From Actinoplanes lobatus (GTDB lineage: Bacteria > Actinomycetota > Actinomycetes > Mycobacteriales > Micromonosporaceae), in contig NZ_JACHNC010000001.1 of assembly GCF_014205215.1 (NCBI RefSeq), forward strand, positions 5,001 to 69,000: a stretch of DNA of 64,000 nt. Direction: 5' to 3'. Under the pieces are notes generated by a model. It did no database searches. It saw only the letters and a program-made list of their open reading frames with translations, and was not told where the DNA came from. The translations under genes and the position numbers were made by a program. Positions 8,454-15,506 of the stretch are shown one piece after another (the first letter of the stretch is position 1; each line of letters opens with the position of its first letter).

Positions 8454-9389
8454 TCAGGTGAGCCGGCGGGCCGGATCGGGGTCGGGGGTGACACGAACGC
8501 TCGTACGGTCGAGATCGGTGGGGCCGGGCATCCGGCTGCCCGGGAGGCTGACCGCGGCCGCGCCCCACGCCAGGCCCTCCACCAGCGCGGCCGCGCCGCA
8601 CGCGCCGGTCGAGAGGAAGCCGGCCAGCAGCGCGTCGCCGGCGCCGACCGTGCTGCGCGGGACGCTGACCGGGGAGACGCCGGCCAGCACGCCGTCGCCG
8701 TCGACCAGCACCGCGCCGTCGGCGCCGAGGCTGGCCAGGACCGCACCGGCGCCGGCGGCCCGCAGCCGGCGGCATCCCTCGACCACGTCGCCGAGGGTCG
8801 CGGGCATCCGGCCGACCGCCTCGGCCAGCTCCTCCCGGTTCGGTTTGACCAGGGCCGCGCCGGCCGCGACCCCGGCCAGCAGCGCCGGTCCGCTGCTGTC
8901 CACCGCGAGCCGGGCGCCCGAGCCGACCAGCCGGGCGCACAGGTCGCCGAACGCGGCGAGGCTGGGGCCGGGCGGCAGGCTGCCGCAGATGACCACCCAG
9001 CCGGCCGCCGGCGCGGCGGTCAGCACCGCGTCGCTCACCTCGGCGAACTCGTCGTCGGAGAGGACCGGGCCGGCTTCGTTGATTTTGGTGACCGTGCCGT
9101 CCGGCTCGGCCAGGGTAATGTTGGAACGGGTCCGGCCGGCGATCGGCACGGCCAGCATGTCGACCCCCTCGGCCTTGAGCAGGTCGACCAGTTGCTCACC
9201 CTCGGCGCCGCCGGCCGGCACGACGGCGGTGGAACGCACACCGTTGGCGAGCAGCGCCCGGGAGACGTTGACGCCCTTGCCGCCCGGGTCGATGTGCGAG
9301 CCGCCGGCCCGCATCACCTCGCCGCGGGTCAGCACGTCGACCTCGAGGGCCCGGTCGACGCTGGGGTTGAGGGTGACGGTGAGGATCAC
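8454..9389 (-). CDS. PfkB-family sugar-phosphate kinase, 1-phosphofructokinase type
   Basis: A 311-residue kinase of the FruK/LacC branch of PfkB. It starts with the family signature MILTVTLNPSVD, has the substrate-binding GGKGVNVSRAL (36-46) and the ATP/anion-hole motif VGAGDALLAGF with catalytic Asp252. FruK makes fructose 1,6-bisphosphate from fructose 1-phosphate; LacC acts on tagatose 6-phosphate. The start is GTG with GGAGGG about 8 nt upstream; the overlapping ATG is out of frame. It lies 19 nt after the DeoR gene, so it is the first catabolic gene of the operon. Confidence 0.9.
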   Translation of the reverse strand: MILTVTLNPSVDRALEVDVLTRGEVMRAGGSHIDPGGKGVNVSRALLANGVRSTAVVPAGGAEGEQLVDLLKAEGVDMLAVPIAGRTRSNITLAEPDGTVTKINEAGPVLSDDEFAEVSDAVLTAAPAAGWVVICGSLPPGPSLAAFGDLCARLVGSGARLAVDSSGPALLAGVAAGAALVKPNREELAEAVGRMPATLGDVVEGCRRLRAAGAGAVLASLGADGAVLVDGDGVLAGVSPVSVPRSTVGAGDALLAGFLSTGACGAAALVEGLAWGAAAVSLPGSRMPGPTDLDRTSVRVTPDPDPARRLT

Positions 9390-9408
9390 ATCTTCTCCCT
9401 CCGGTCGC

Positions 9409-10170
9409 TCACACCTTCACCATGCGGACACCCGCCGCCTCCACCTCGGCGGCCAGGTCGTGGTCCAGGCCGTTGTCGGTGATCAGCAGGTCCAGGTCGG
9501 TCAGGGCGCCGAACTTGGCCAGGTAGTCGTTGCCGATCTTGGTGTGATCGGCGAGCAGCACCACCCGGCGGGCCGCGGCGATCATCGCCCGCTTGACCGC
9601 CGCCTCGGCCGGGTCGGGAGTGGTCATGCCGCGCTCCACGGTGCACCCGTTCGTGCCCATGAAGGCGACGTCGACATAGATGTCGGCGAGCGGGCGCAGC
9701 GCCCAGTCGTCCACGGTGGCCAGTGTCCGGCCGCGCACCCGCCCGCCGAGCAGCAGCACGGTCAGGTTCGGCTTGAGACCGAGGCTGGCGGCCAGCACCG
9801 GCGAGTTCACCACCACGGTGAGCTCACGGTCGGCGGGCAGCAGCTGGGAGAGGCGGGCCGTGGTGGTGCCGGCGTCCAGGATGATCGCCCCGTCCTGGGG
9901 CACCTCGGCGAGCGCCGCCTTGGCGATCCGCTCCTTCTCGCTGATCAGCACGGCGTCCCGGGTGGCCAGGGCCGGCTCGAAGCCGAGCCGCTCCACCGGG
10001 ATGGCCCCGCCGTGGACCCGGCGCAGCACACCGGACCGCTCCAGCACCGTCAGGTCGCGGCGGATCGTCTCCGCGGTCACCCCGAAGGCCTCGGCCAGCG
10101 CGACGACGTCGACCCGGCCCTCGGCGCGGGCCCGTCGCACGATCTCCTGCTGCCGTTCCTCCGCGTACAT
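9409..10170 (-). CDS. DeoR/GlpR-family transcriptional regulator
   Basis: First gene of the leftward PTS operon. The 253-residue protein has an N-terminal DeoR helix-turn-helix (about 20-55, with VTAETIRRDLTVLE and LRRVHGGAI) and a C-terminal sugar-phosphate sensor domain (about 75-230, with DAGTTT and ADHTKIG). Such proteins usually repress their own operon until a phosphorylated sugar binds. ATG at 10170 is preferred because AGGCGG lies about 9 nt upstream; a GTG at 10179 is too close to it. A probable operator lies just upstream. Confidence 0.92.
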   Translation of the reverse strand: MYAEERQQEIVRRARAEGRVDVVALAEAFGVTAETIRRDLTVLERSGVLRRVHGGAIPVERLGFEPALATRDAVLISEKERIAKAALAEVPQDGAIILDAGTTTARLSQLLPADRELTVVVNSPVLAASLGLKPNLTVLLLGGRVRGRTLATVDDWALRPLADIYVDVAFMGTNGCTVERGMTTPDPAEAAVKRAMIAAARRVVLLADHTKIGNDYLAKFGALTDLDLLITDNGLDHDLAAEVEAAGVRMVKV

Positions 10171-10190
10171 CTCGTTCACCCGCCTGGTTC

Positions 10191-10213
10191 GTTTTGGCTT
10201 TGTCTTTGTTTAC
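10191..10213 (-). promoter_or_regulatory. Candidate DeoR-type operator
   Basis: On the minus strand the region reads AAACAAAGACAAAGCCAAAA, a run of repeated ACAAAG-like units about 20 nt before the regulator start. Direct repeats of this A-rich kind are known for DeoR-family repressors. The rest of 10171-10345 is unusually AT-rich for this genome and presumably contains the promoter. Autoregulation is inferred. Confidence 0.5.
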
Positions 10214-10345
10214 GCCCGGTTCTGCCCGAGCGCAATATGTCGAAGAGATTTCGGTTCGCTTGCGAGGCAATGAGCTTAGGAACATTCACTCATGAATCCA
10301 CTCAATACCGAAGAACCGAATGCCCGTTTGTGTGGGGTTGGCGGG

Positions 10346-11056
10346 TCAGGCGAGGTGCCTCTCCACCACGACGATGCGGTCCCGGGTGCCGTGCAGGACG
10401 AGCAGACCGCCGTCCGGGACGGTCGCCTCCACCGGGACCGGCCCGCGCCGCCGGCGGCACAACTCCCCGAACAGTTCCTGAACGATCTCGAGTTCGGCAC
10501 GGATCGCGGCCGGGCGGCCCGTCTCGAACGATTCCCCGGCGATCCGCAGACCCCGTTCCCGGTCCACGCCCCGCTCCTCGTCGATCCCATAGGCGGAGAG
10601 AATCGACCGGGTCGAATAGGACCCGTCACGGACCAGCAGGAAACAGCCCGCCCCGGATGCGGCCCGGCGTTCGAGTCCGTACAGAATCCGCACGTCATCG
10701 GGGCGGCTCAGCGCGTCGGCGGCCCGGCACGCGTCGAGCCACAGCAGGTCGTCACGGTCGGGGACGCCGGAGTCCGCCTCGGCCGCGAAATAGTCGGCGC
10801 GTTCCGGCCAGCCCTCCCGCGAATAGCCGGTGGAACCGAGCCACGGCCCCAACCGGACCGCATGACCGGTGGATTCGGAAACCGCCCGCACGGCGGCCGC
10901 GGTCATGTGTTCCCCGGGCCGGATCCGCACTTTCGGAAAACACCACTCACCGGCCGCCGCGCGTATCACGGCGACCTGCCGCGCCTCCCCCGCGCCACGC
11001 CACAGGACCGCGCCGGCCGCCATCACGGGCGCGGAGAACGACGGTCCGAGTTCCAC
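10346..11056 (-). CDS. Nudix-like protein with a degenerate Nudix box
   Basis: The first 140 residues look like a Nudix domain (AAGAVLWRGAGEARQVAVIRA, then WCFPKVRIRPGEHMTAAAVRA). In the Nudix box the pattern R-E-x-x-E-E-x-G is here R-A-V-S-E-S-T-G, so two of the three metal-binding glutamates are gone. The remaining ~95 residues resemble no family I recognise, although mycobacterial MutT1 proteins have an extra C-terminal domain. It may be a non-catalytic nucleotide sensor or a divergent hydrolase. GTG start with TAACGT 6 nt upstream suggests a leaderless mRNA. Confidence 0.65.
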   Translation of the reverse strand: MELGPSFSAPVMAAGAVLWRGAGEARQVAVIRAAAGEWCFPKVRIRPGEHMTAAAVRAVSESTGHAVRLGPWLGSTGYSREGWPERADYFAAEADSGVPDRDDLLWLDACRAADALSRPDDVRILYGLERRAASGAGCFLLVRDGSYSTRSILSAYGIDEERGVDRERGLRIAGESFETGRPAAIRAELEIVQELFGELCRRRRGPVPVEATVPDGGLLVLHGTRDRIVVVERHLA

Positions 11057-11108
11057 CGGCCAACGTTAGGCCGCTGCCCGACTTGATCGGATTGCCCTGT
11101 TAGAGGGA

Positions 11109-11762
11109 TCAGCCGTCCGCGCGATACCCCGACAGGCCGAGGGTCTTGCGGATGGCGCTCTGCACCTCGTCGACCGGCGGGCGGCCGTCCACGTCGTGCA
11201 CGACCTCCTTGCGCCGGAACAGCTCCAGCACCGGGCGGGTCTTCTCGTGGTAGTCGGTCAGCCGGGCCTCCAGGGCCTCCGGCGTGTCGTCCGCCCGGGT
11301 GATCAGCCCGTGGCCGCAGATGTCGCAGCGGCCCTCCACCTCGGGACGGTCCGCGATCAGGTTGTAGTCCATGCCGCAGTTCGGGCACAGCCGGCGGCTG
11401 AGCACCCGGCGGCGCACCTCGTCGTCCGGCAGTTCGAGGTGGATCACCGCGTCGATGTCGTAGCTCTCCATGAAGAACTCGGCCTGCCGGCCGTTGCGCG
11501 GGAACCCGTCGATGACGAAGCCGTAGTTCCAGTCGTGGATGCCCAGGCGGCGGCGCACCACCTCCGCGACCAGGTCGTCGCCGACCAGCTCGCCGGCCGC
11601 CATGGCGCGCTTGACCTGGGCGCCGATCTTGGTGTGCTGCCGCACGTGCCAGCGGAAGATGTCGCCGACGCTGATGTGCACCAGGTCGAGGTCCTCGCGC
11701 AGCATCTTGGCCTGGGTGCCCTTGCCGCTGCCCTGCACGCCCATGATCACGTATTTGCGCAT
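11109..11762 (-). CDS. adk: Adenylate kinase family nucleoside monophosphate kinase
   Basis: Interconverts AMP and ATP with two ADP. The 217-residue protein has the P-loop GVQGSGKGT (8-16), the NMP-binding DGFPRN motif (85-90) and a zinc-type lid with Cys126, Cys129, Cys146 and Cys149. Actinobacteria usually keep the main adk beside secY in a ribosomal operon; this one is isolated, so it may be a second copy. It follows an unknown gene by 16 nt. The ATG at 11762 gives the normal N-terminus MRKYVIMG. Confidence 0.9.
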   Translation of the reverse strand: MRKYVIMGVQGSGKGTQAKMLREDLDLVHISVGDIFRWHVRQHTKIGAQVKRAMAAGELVGDDLVAEVVRRRLGIHDWNYGFVIDGFPRNGRQAEFFMESYDIDAVIHLELPDDEVRRRVLSRRLCPNCGMDYNLIADRPEVEGRCDICGHGLITRADDTPEALEARLTDYHEKTRPVLELFRRKEVVHDVDGRPPVDEVQSAIRKTLGLSGYRADG

Positions 11763-11778
11763 CGCGTCTCCCGCAAGC

Positions 11779-12351
11779 TCAGTCCGCCGCGCCGACGCGC
11801 AGCGGGCCGGGCGCGCGCCCGGACAACGTGGTCGGATCGATGCTCCAGGCGCCGGCCACCCGGAACACATCCCGTTCGGCGACCAGCACGGACGCCTCCG
11901 GGTCCAGCTCGCCGGGCAGGCCGGCGTCGCGCTCCGCCGGATCGGGCACGCCGAACCACGACGTCACCTCGCCGGTCTGCCCCACATATCCGAAGGCGCG
12001 CAGCAGGTCGCCCTTCACCGCCCGCCGCCAGCGGTGCAGCTCGGTGACCCGGTGGGTGGCGAAGAACTGCACCTCGGTGCCCAGCTCGGCGGAGAGGGCG
12101 ACCACGTCCGGATCGGAGCCCATCAACCGGCGGCCGACGGCGAGCACCCAGCGGGTGTCCCGCGCGCCCGGCAGCGGCGGGGTGACCGCCACCCGGTCGT
12201 CGGTGAGGTGGGCCAGGTCCAGTCCGGACCGCCAGGGCACAGGGCCGAGGTCGCGCAGCCCGAGAGCGGCCAGAACCGCCTCCTGGTCGCCGCCGGCCAC
12301 CGCCAGCCACGCCTGCTTGCCCCCGAACCCGGCCATGACATCGAGATCCAT
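11779..12351 (-). CDS. Hypothetical protein, cytoplasmic, about 190 residues
   Basis: I do not recognise the family. The protein is soluble, without signal peptide or membrane segment. A conserved-looking core reads HRWRRAVKGDLLRAFGYVGQ followed by TGEVTSWFGVP. TAGCGT lies 7 nt before the ATG, so it is probably leaderless and starts its own transcript, with adk 16 nt downstream as a likely partner. Codon use is normal for the region. Real gene by coding pattern; no function offered. Confidence 0.7.
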   Translation of the reverse strand: MDLDVMAGFGGKQAWLAVAGGDQEAVLAALGLRDLGPVPWRSGLDLAHLTDDRVAVTPPLPGARDTRWVLAVGRRLMGSDPDVVALSAELGTEVQFFATHRVTELHRWRRAVKGDLLRAFGYVGQTGEVTSWFGVPDPAERDAGLPGELDPEASVLVAERDVFRVAGAWSIDPTTLSGRAPGPLRVGAAD

Positions 12352-12394
12352 GGCAGTAACGCTAGCTTCAGGATCGGCGGTGGCAACTCCGGCC

Positions 12395-12898
12395 TCAGGG
12401 CCACCCGTAGTTGCGGCGCAGGATCGCGGCGACCCGGTCGAAGCGGGGCCGGTCCAGGATCGCGCCCTCCCGGCGGATCCCGTCCTCCTCCACCTCCAGG
12501 ACCCGGTCCAGCCGGATCCAGCTCGGCCGGGCGGTGCTGTCCCAGTCGCCGGCGCCGAGGGCCATCCAGTGCCGCTGACCGTCACGGTCGCTCTGGCTGG
12601 AGAGCATCAGACCGAGCAGGGTACGCGCATCGCGCCCCACCACCAGGACGGGACGGTCCTTGCCCTGGCTCGGGTCGTCCTCATAGGGAACCCAGGTCCA
12701 GACGATCTCGCCCGGGTCGGCGTCACCGTCCAGATCGGGCGCATAGGCCAGGTGGCGTCCCTCTTCGGGGACCGGGACGGGACGCGCGGGCCGCTGGGGG
12801 CGGGGTGCGGGAGTCTCGACGGGCGGAGCGGTTTCCACCGGCTGCCGTTCCGGCGCGCCCGCGATCTGCCGGAGCCAGGTTTTGAGCAATTCGAGCAC
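12395..12898 (-). CDS. PemK/MazF-like protein without visible antitoxin
   Basis: After a Pro-rich N-terminal ~45 residues the protein reads GEIVWTWVPYEDD, then GKDRPVLVVGRD, the start of the PemK/MazF fold (GDIVWVxF...KxRPVLVV). MazF toxins cut single-stranded RNA. Here no small antitoxin gene precedes it, and the 45-residue extension and long acidic stretches are unusual, so it may be a domesticated relative instead of a toxin. GTG start with TAAGGT 6 nt upstream, possibly leaderless. It ends 43 nt before the next gene. Confidence 0.75.
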   Translation of the reverse strand: MLELLKTWLRQIAGAPERQPVETAPPVETPAPRPQRPARPVPVPEEGRHLAYAPDLDGDADPGEIVWTWVPYEDDPSQGKDRPVLVVGRDARTLLGLMLSSQSDRDGQRHWMALGAGDWDSTARPSWIRLDRVLEVEEDGIRREGAILDRPRFDRVAAILRRNYGWP

Positions 12899-12949
12899 CG
12901 CGACACCTTACGGCCGAAGGACCTCGGCCGGACAGGGCCATGATCCTCA

Positions 12950-13702
12950 CTATCCTACGAAGTCCTGGGTCATCCAGGTGACGCCTTTGGAGTCGCGCAC
13001 GATGCTCAGCCCGATACGGGTGAAGGACTTGTTGAGCAGGTTCTTGCGGTGCCCGTCGTTCGGCGGCACCTCGGCCAGCATGGCGTCGGTGAGCCCGTTG
13101 GCCGCCCGGACCATCGCCGCGTCGCTGCTGCCACTGGATCCGAAGCCGATGTTCTCCCCGGCCGTGCTCCAGGAGACGCCCTGCGCACTGAACCGGTCGC
13201 CCAGCCCGGCCTCGCCGGAGCACTGATGCGACAGCCCGCAGCCGTCGATCATCAGCTGGGTGTGCAGGGCCGCGGCCTTGGACAGCTTGGTGTTCAAAGT
13301 GAGCGCCCCGAGCCCCTCGGCGACCCGGGCCTCGTTGATGTGGGCGAGCACCTGCTCGGCCACCGTCCCGGAGGTCGCGGGCGCGCTGGTCTTCTTCGCC
13401 GTGCTCGCCGTCGCCTCGGTCTTCCTGCTGCTCGTCTTCTTGACCGTCACCTTGGGACTCGCTTTCCGGGAAGCGGAGGCGGACGGGGCGGCCGTGGTGC
13501 CCGGAACGTCGCCCGCCGAGGGCGCGGTCGACGGATCGGGGGATTCGGCGGCGGCGAGCGGGGTGTTCAACGACCGGGGATCGGGGGCCGGCCCGGTGCC
13601 GCCGTGCGCCAGTCCGGCCACCAGGAAGCCGGCTCCGATCACCACCGCTGTCGATCCCGCTGCCAGGGTGTACCGGAATCGGGCGGCGGCGGAGAGGGGC
13701 AC
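12950..13702 (-). CDS. Secreted/anchored CAP (SCP-like) domain protein
   Basis: A 250-residue protein with an N-terminal hydrophobic segment (about 10-32, signal or anchor), a low-complexity Ser/Thr/Ala/Lys-rich linker (about 45-115), and a C-terminal CAP domain (about 118-250) with HINEARVAEGLGAL, SWSTAGENIG and NDGHRKNLL, the usual CAP boxes. Bacterial CAP proteins are extracellular and mostly of unknown role. The start has GAGGTGA about 6 nt upstream. Typical of actinobacterial cell-surface proteins. Confidence 0.88.
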   Translation of the reverse strand: MPLSAAARFRYTLAAGSTAVVIGAGFLVAGLAHGGTGPAPDPRSLNTPLAAAESPDPSTAPSAGDVPGTTAAPSASASRKASPKVTVKKTSSRKTEATASTAKKTSAPATSGTVAEQVLAHINEARVAEGLGALTLNTKLSKAAALHTQLMIDGCGLSHQCSGEAGLGDRFSAQGVSWSTAGENIGFGSSGSSDAAMVRAANGLTDAMLAEVPPNDGHRKNLLNKSFTRIGLSIVRDSKGVTWMTQDFVG

Positions 13703-13831
13703 GGCGAATTCACCTCGGTGAGCGGGGGACAGGACGGACGCCCCCTCACTATGCGGCGGGCACCCGTCCCGAGCGGCCCCGGAAAGGATTCCTTAAGGAT
13801 CAGCTCACCGACTCCTAAGACACGCCGGCGC

Positions 13832-14680
13832 TCAGCCCTCCACGCGGGTGCGCAGCACGTCGTACAGTTGCTGGTCCTTGACCGCGCTGTAGAGCGTCGG
13901 CCCGGCACTGGTCAGGATCACGAAGGGGCAGGCCCGGTCGCCGCCGGTCAGCGCCGCCTCGGCCACCTTGCGGCGGGTGGCCACCTCGTAGACGGTCAGC
14001 CGGTACTTCCCCTCCACCAGCGACAACTTCTCGTCGCCGGACGTGCAGGCCCGGATCGGCTTCCCCGGGCCGGTCAGATCGAGGCAGGCCACCAGCTGCG
14101 CCCGCTGCGGCGCCGGCGCCCACGCCCGGCGCAACGCGGCCGATCCGCCGTAGGCGATGCGGTTCAGCGTCCGGGTGAACCGGCTCTCCGCGGTCAGCGA
14201 CTCCCGCACGCTGATCATCATCGGGTGCGGGCTGTCGCCCCGGTGCTTCGGCGCCGCCGGGAAGAAGGTGCCGCCGCAGACCTGGTCCAGGTCGTCGTCG
14301 GCACGCACCGGCTGGTCACTCGCCAGCGGCCCGGTCACGGCCGGCGCCGGGGCGCCCGCCTGCTCGGTGGCCCGCGGCGCCGGCTGCGCGGCCCGCGACG
14401 GGCCGGAGAAGTCCACGAACCGCAGCACCGCCGCGCCCAGGCAGCCCACCAGGACCACCGCGACCGCCGACGGGATCACCCAACTGCCGCGCCACCAGGA
14501 CGTTCTTCCCTTTTCGACCCCATTATCGGTACGCGTGCCGCCCGGCCCGCCGTCGACGGGCACCTCCGGACCGGCCGGGATCGCCTCGGCCCGCCCGACG
14601 CCGGCCGCGGCCAGCCGCGCGCCCAGTCCCGAGCCCTCCCCCGCCGTCGCCGATTCCGGTGTTTCCCCTGCATGTTGCAT
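13832..14680 (-). CDS. Single-pass membrane protein of unknown function
   Basis: About 282 residues: a 60-residue cytoplasmic Gly/Ala/Pro-rich part, one membrane helix (about 68-88, WVIPSAVAVVLVGCLGAAVL), a Pro/Ala-rich spacer, and an extracellular domain with four cysteines (CGG, CLD, CTS, ACPF) that could form disulphides. I do not recognise the family. It is divergent from the DNA glycosylase gene. No obvious Shine-Dalgarno. Confidence 0.7.
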   Translation of the reverse strand: MQHAGETPESATAGEGSGLGARLAAAGVGRAEAIPAGPEVPVDGGPGGTRTDNGVEKGRTSWWRGSWVIPSAVAVVLVGCLGAAVLRFVDFSGPSRAAQPAPRATEQAGAPAPAVTGPLASDQPVRADDDLDQVCGGTFFPAAPKHRGDSPHPMMISVRESLTAESRFTRTLNRIAYGGSAALRRAWAPAPQRAQLVACLDLTGPGKPIRACTSGDEKLSLVEGKYRLTVYEVATRRKVAEAALTGGDRACPFVILTSAGPTLYSAVKDQQLYDVLRTRVEG

Positions 14681-14830
14681 CGTTCGCTCCCCGCCCGCTC
14701 CCAGGACGACGAACTATATCGATGGGAACCGGGATTCGCACCGCCGAGGCCCGAATCTCCTCCGGGCGACCACCAGGAGGCCCCCGATAGTCTTGACCGC
14801 GGTCGACCCGGCCGGTGCCGGCCCCACCGA

Positions 14831-14857
14831 TACGGGTGACGGCGCGCGTCACCCGTA
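14831..14857. promoter_or_regulatory. Inverted repeat upstream of the 3-methyladenine glycosylase gene
   Basis: Perfect 10-nt arms TACGGGTGAC and GTCACCCGTA separated by 7 nt, 41 nt before the glycosylase GTG start. It could be an operator, or an RNA hairpin in the leader. Within the 14681-14897 divergent gap nothing else stands out. Seen in sequence; role unknown. Confidence 0.5.
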
Positions 14858-14897
14858 CCCCCGAATCGAGATCGAAAGCCGCTGGTGAGGCACTGCC

Positions 14898-15506
14898 GTG
14901 AGCACCGACTGGATGGATCTTCCGGCGTCGGCCGTCGACGAGGCCGCGCGGCGGCTGCTCGGCTGGCGGATCACCGCGAACGGGGTGACCGCGCGGCTCA
15001 CCGAGGTGGAGGCCTACAGCGGGCTCGGCGAGGACCCGGCCAGCCACGCCCATCGCGGCCGGACCGGCCGGAACGCGGTGATGTTCGGCCCGGCCGGGCG
15101 GCTGTACGTCTACCAGATCTACGGCATGCACTTCTGCGCCAACGTGGTCTGCGGTGAAGCCGGGCAGGCGGCGGCCGTGCTGCTGCGGGCCGGCGAGGTG
15201 GTCGACGGGATCGAGGTGGCGCGAACCCGGCGGCCGGCCGCCCGGCGCGACACCGACCTGGCCGCCGGCCCGGCCAAGCTGATGCAGGTGCTGGCACTGA
15301 CCCGGACGGCCGACGACACGCCGCTGTTCGGCGGAGGCCCGGCCGCACTGACCCCACCGGACGCGCCGGTGCGGTCGATCTCGGCCGGGCCGCGGGTCGG
15401 GGTGACCTCCGCGCACGACGTGCCGTGGCGCTTCTGGATCACCGGCGATCCGACGGTCAGCGGTTACCGCCGGCACACCCCGCGGGCCCGGTCCGGAAGA
15501 CCGTGA
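14898..15506 (+). CDS. 3-methyladenine DNA glycosylase (AAG/MPG family)
   Basis: Removes alkylated purines from DNA to start base excision repair. The 202-residue protein begins near the substrate-flipping region and has TEVEAYSG with the catalytic Glu, AHRGRTGRNAVMFGPAG, the YVYQIYGMHFCANVV pocket and a C-terminal AGPRVGVTSAHDVPWRFW. GTG start with GGTGAGG about 9 nt upstream. Its 3' end overlaps the 3' end of the opposing HelD-type gene by 50 nt. Confidence 0.93.
   Translation: MSTDWMDLPASAVDEAARRLLGWRITANGVTARLTEVEAYSGLGEDPASHAHRGRTGRNAVMFGPAGRLYVYQIYGMHFCANVVCGEAGQAAAVLLRAGEVVDGIEVARTRRPAARRDTDLAAGPAKLMQVLALTRTADDTPLFGGGPAALTPPDAPVRSISAGPRVGVTSAHDVPWRFWITGDPTVSGYRRHTPRARSGRP

Noticed and set aside
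10180..10345. A small gene in the AT-rich gap upstream of the DeoR regulator
   Set aside because: No start codon with a ribosome-binding site and no protein-like frame; better explained as promoter and operator DNA.
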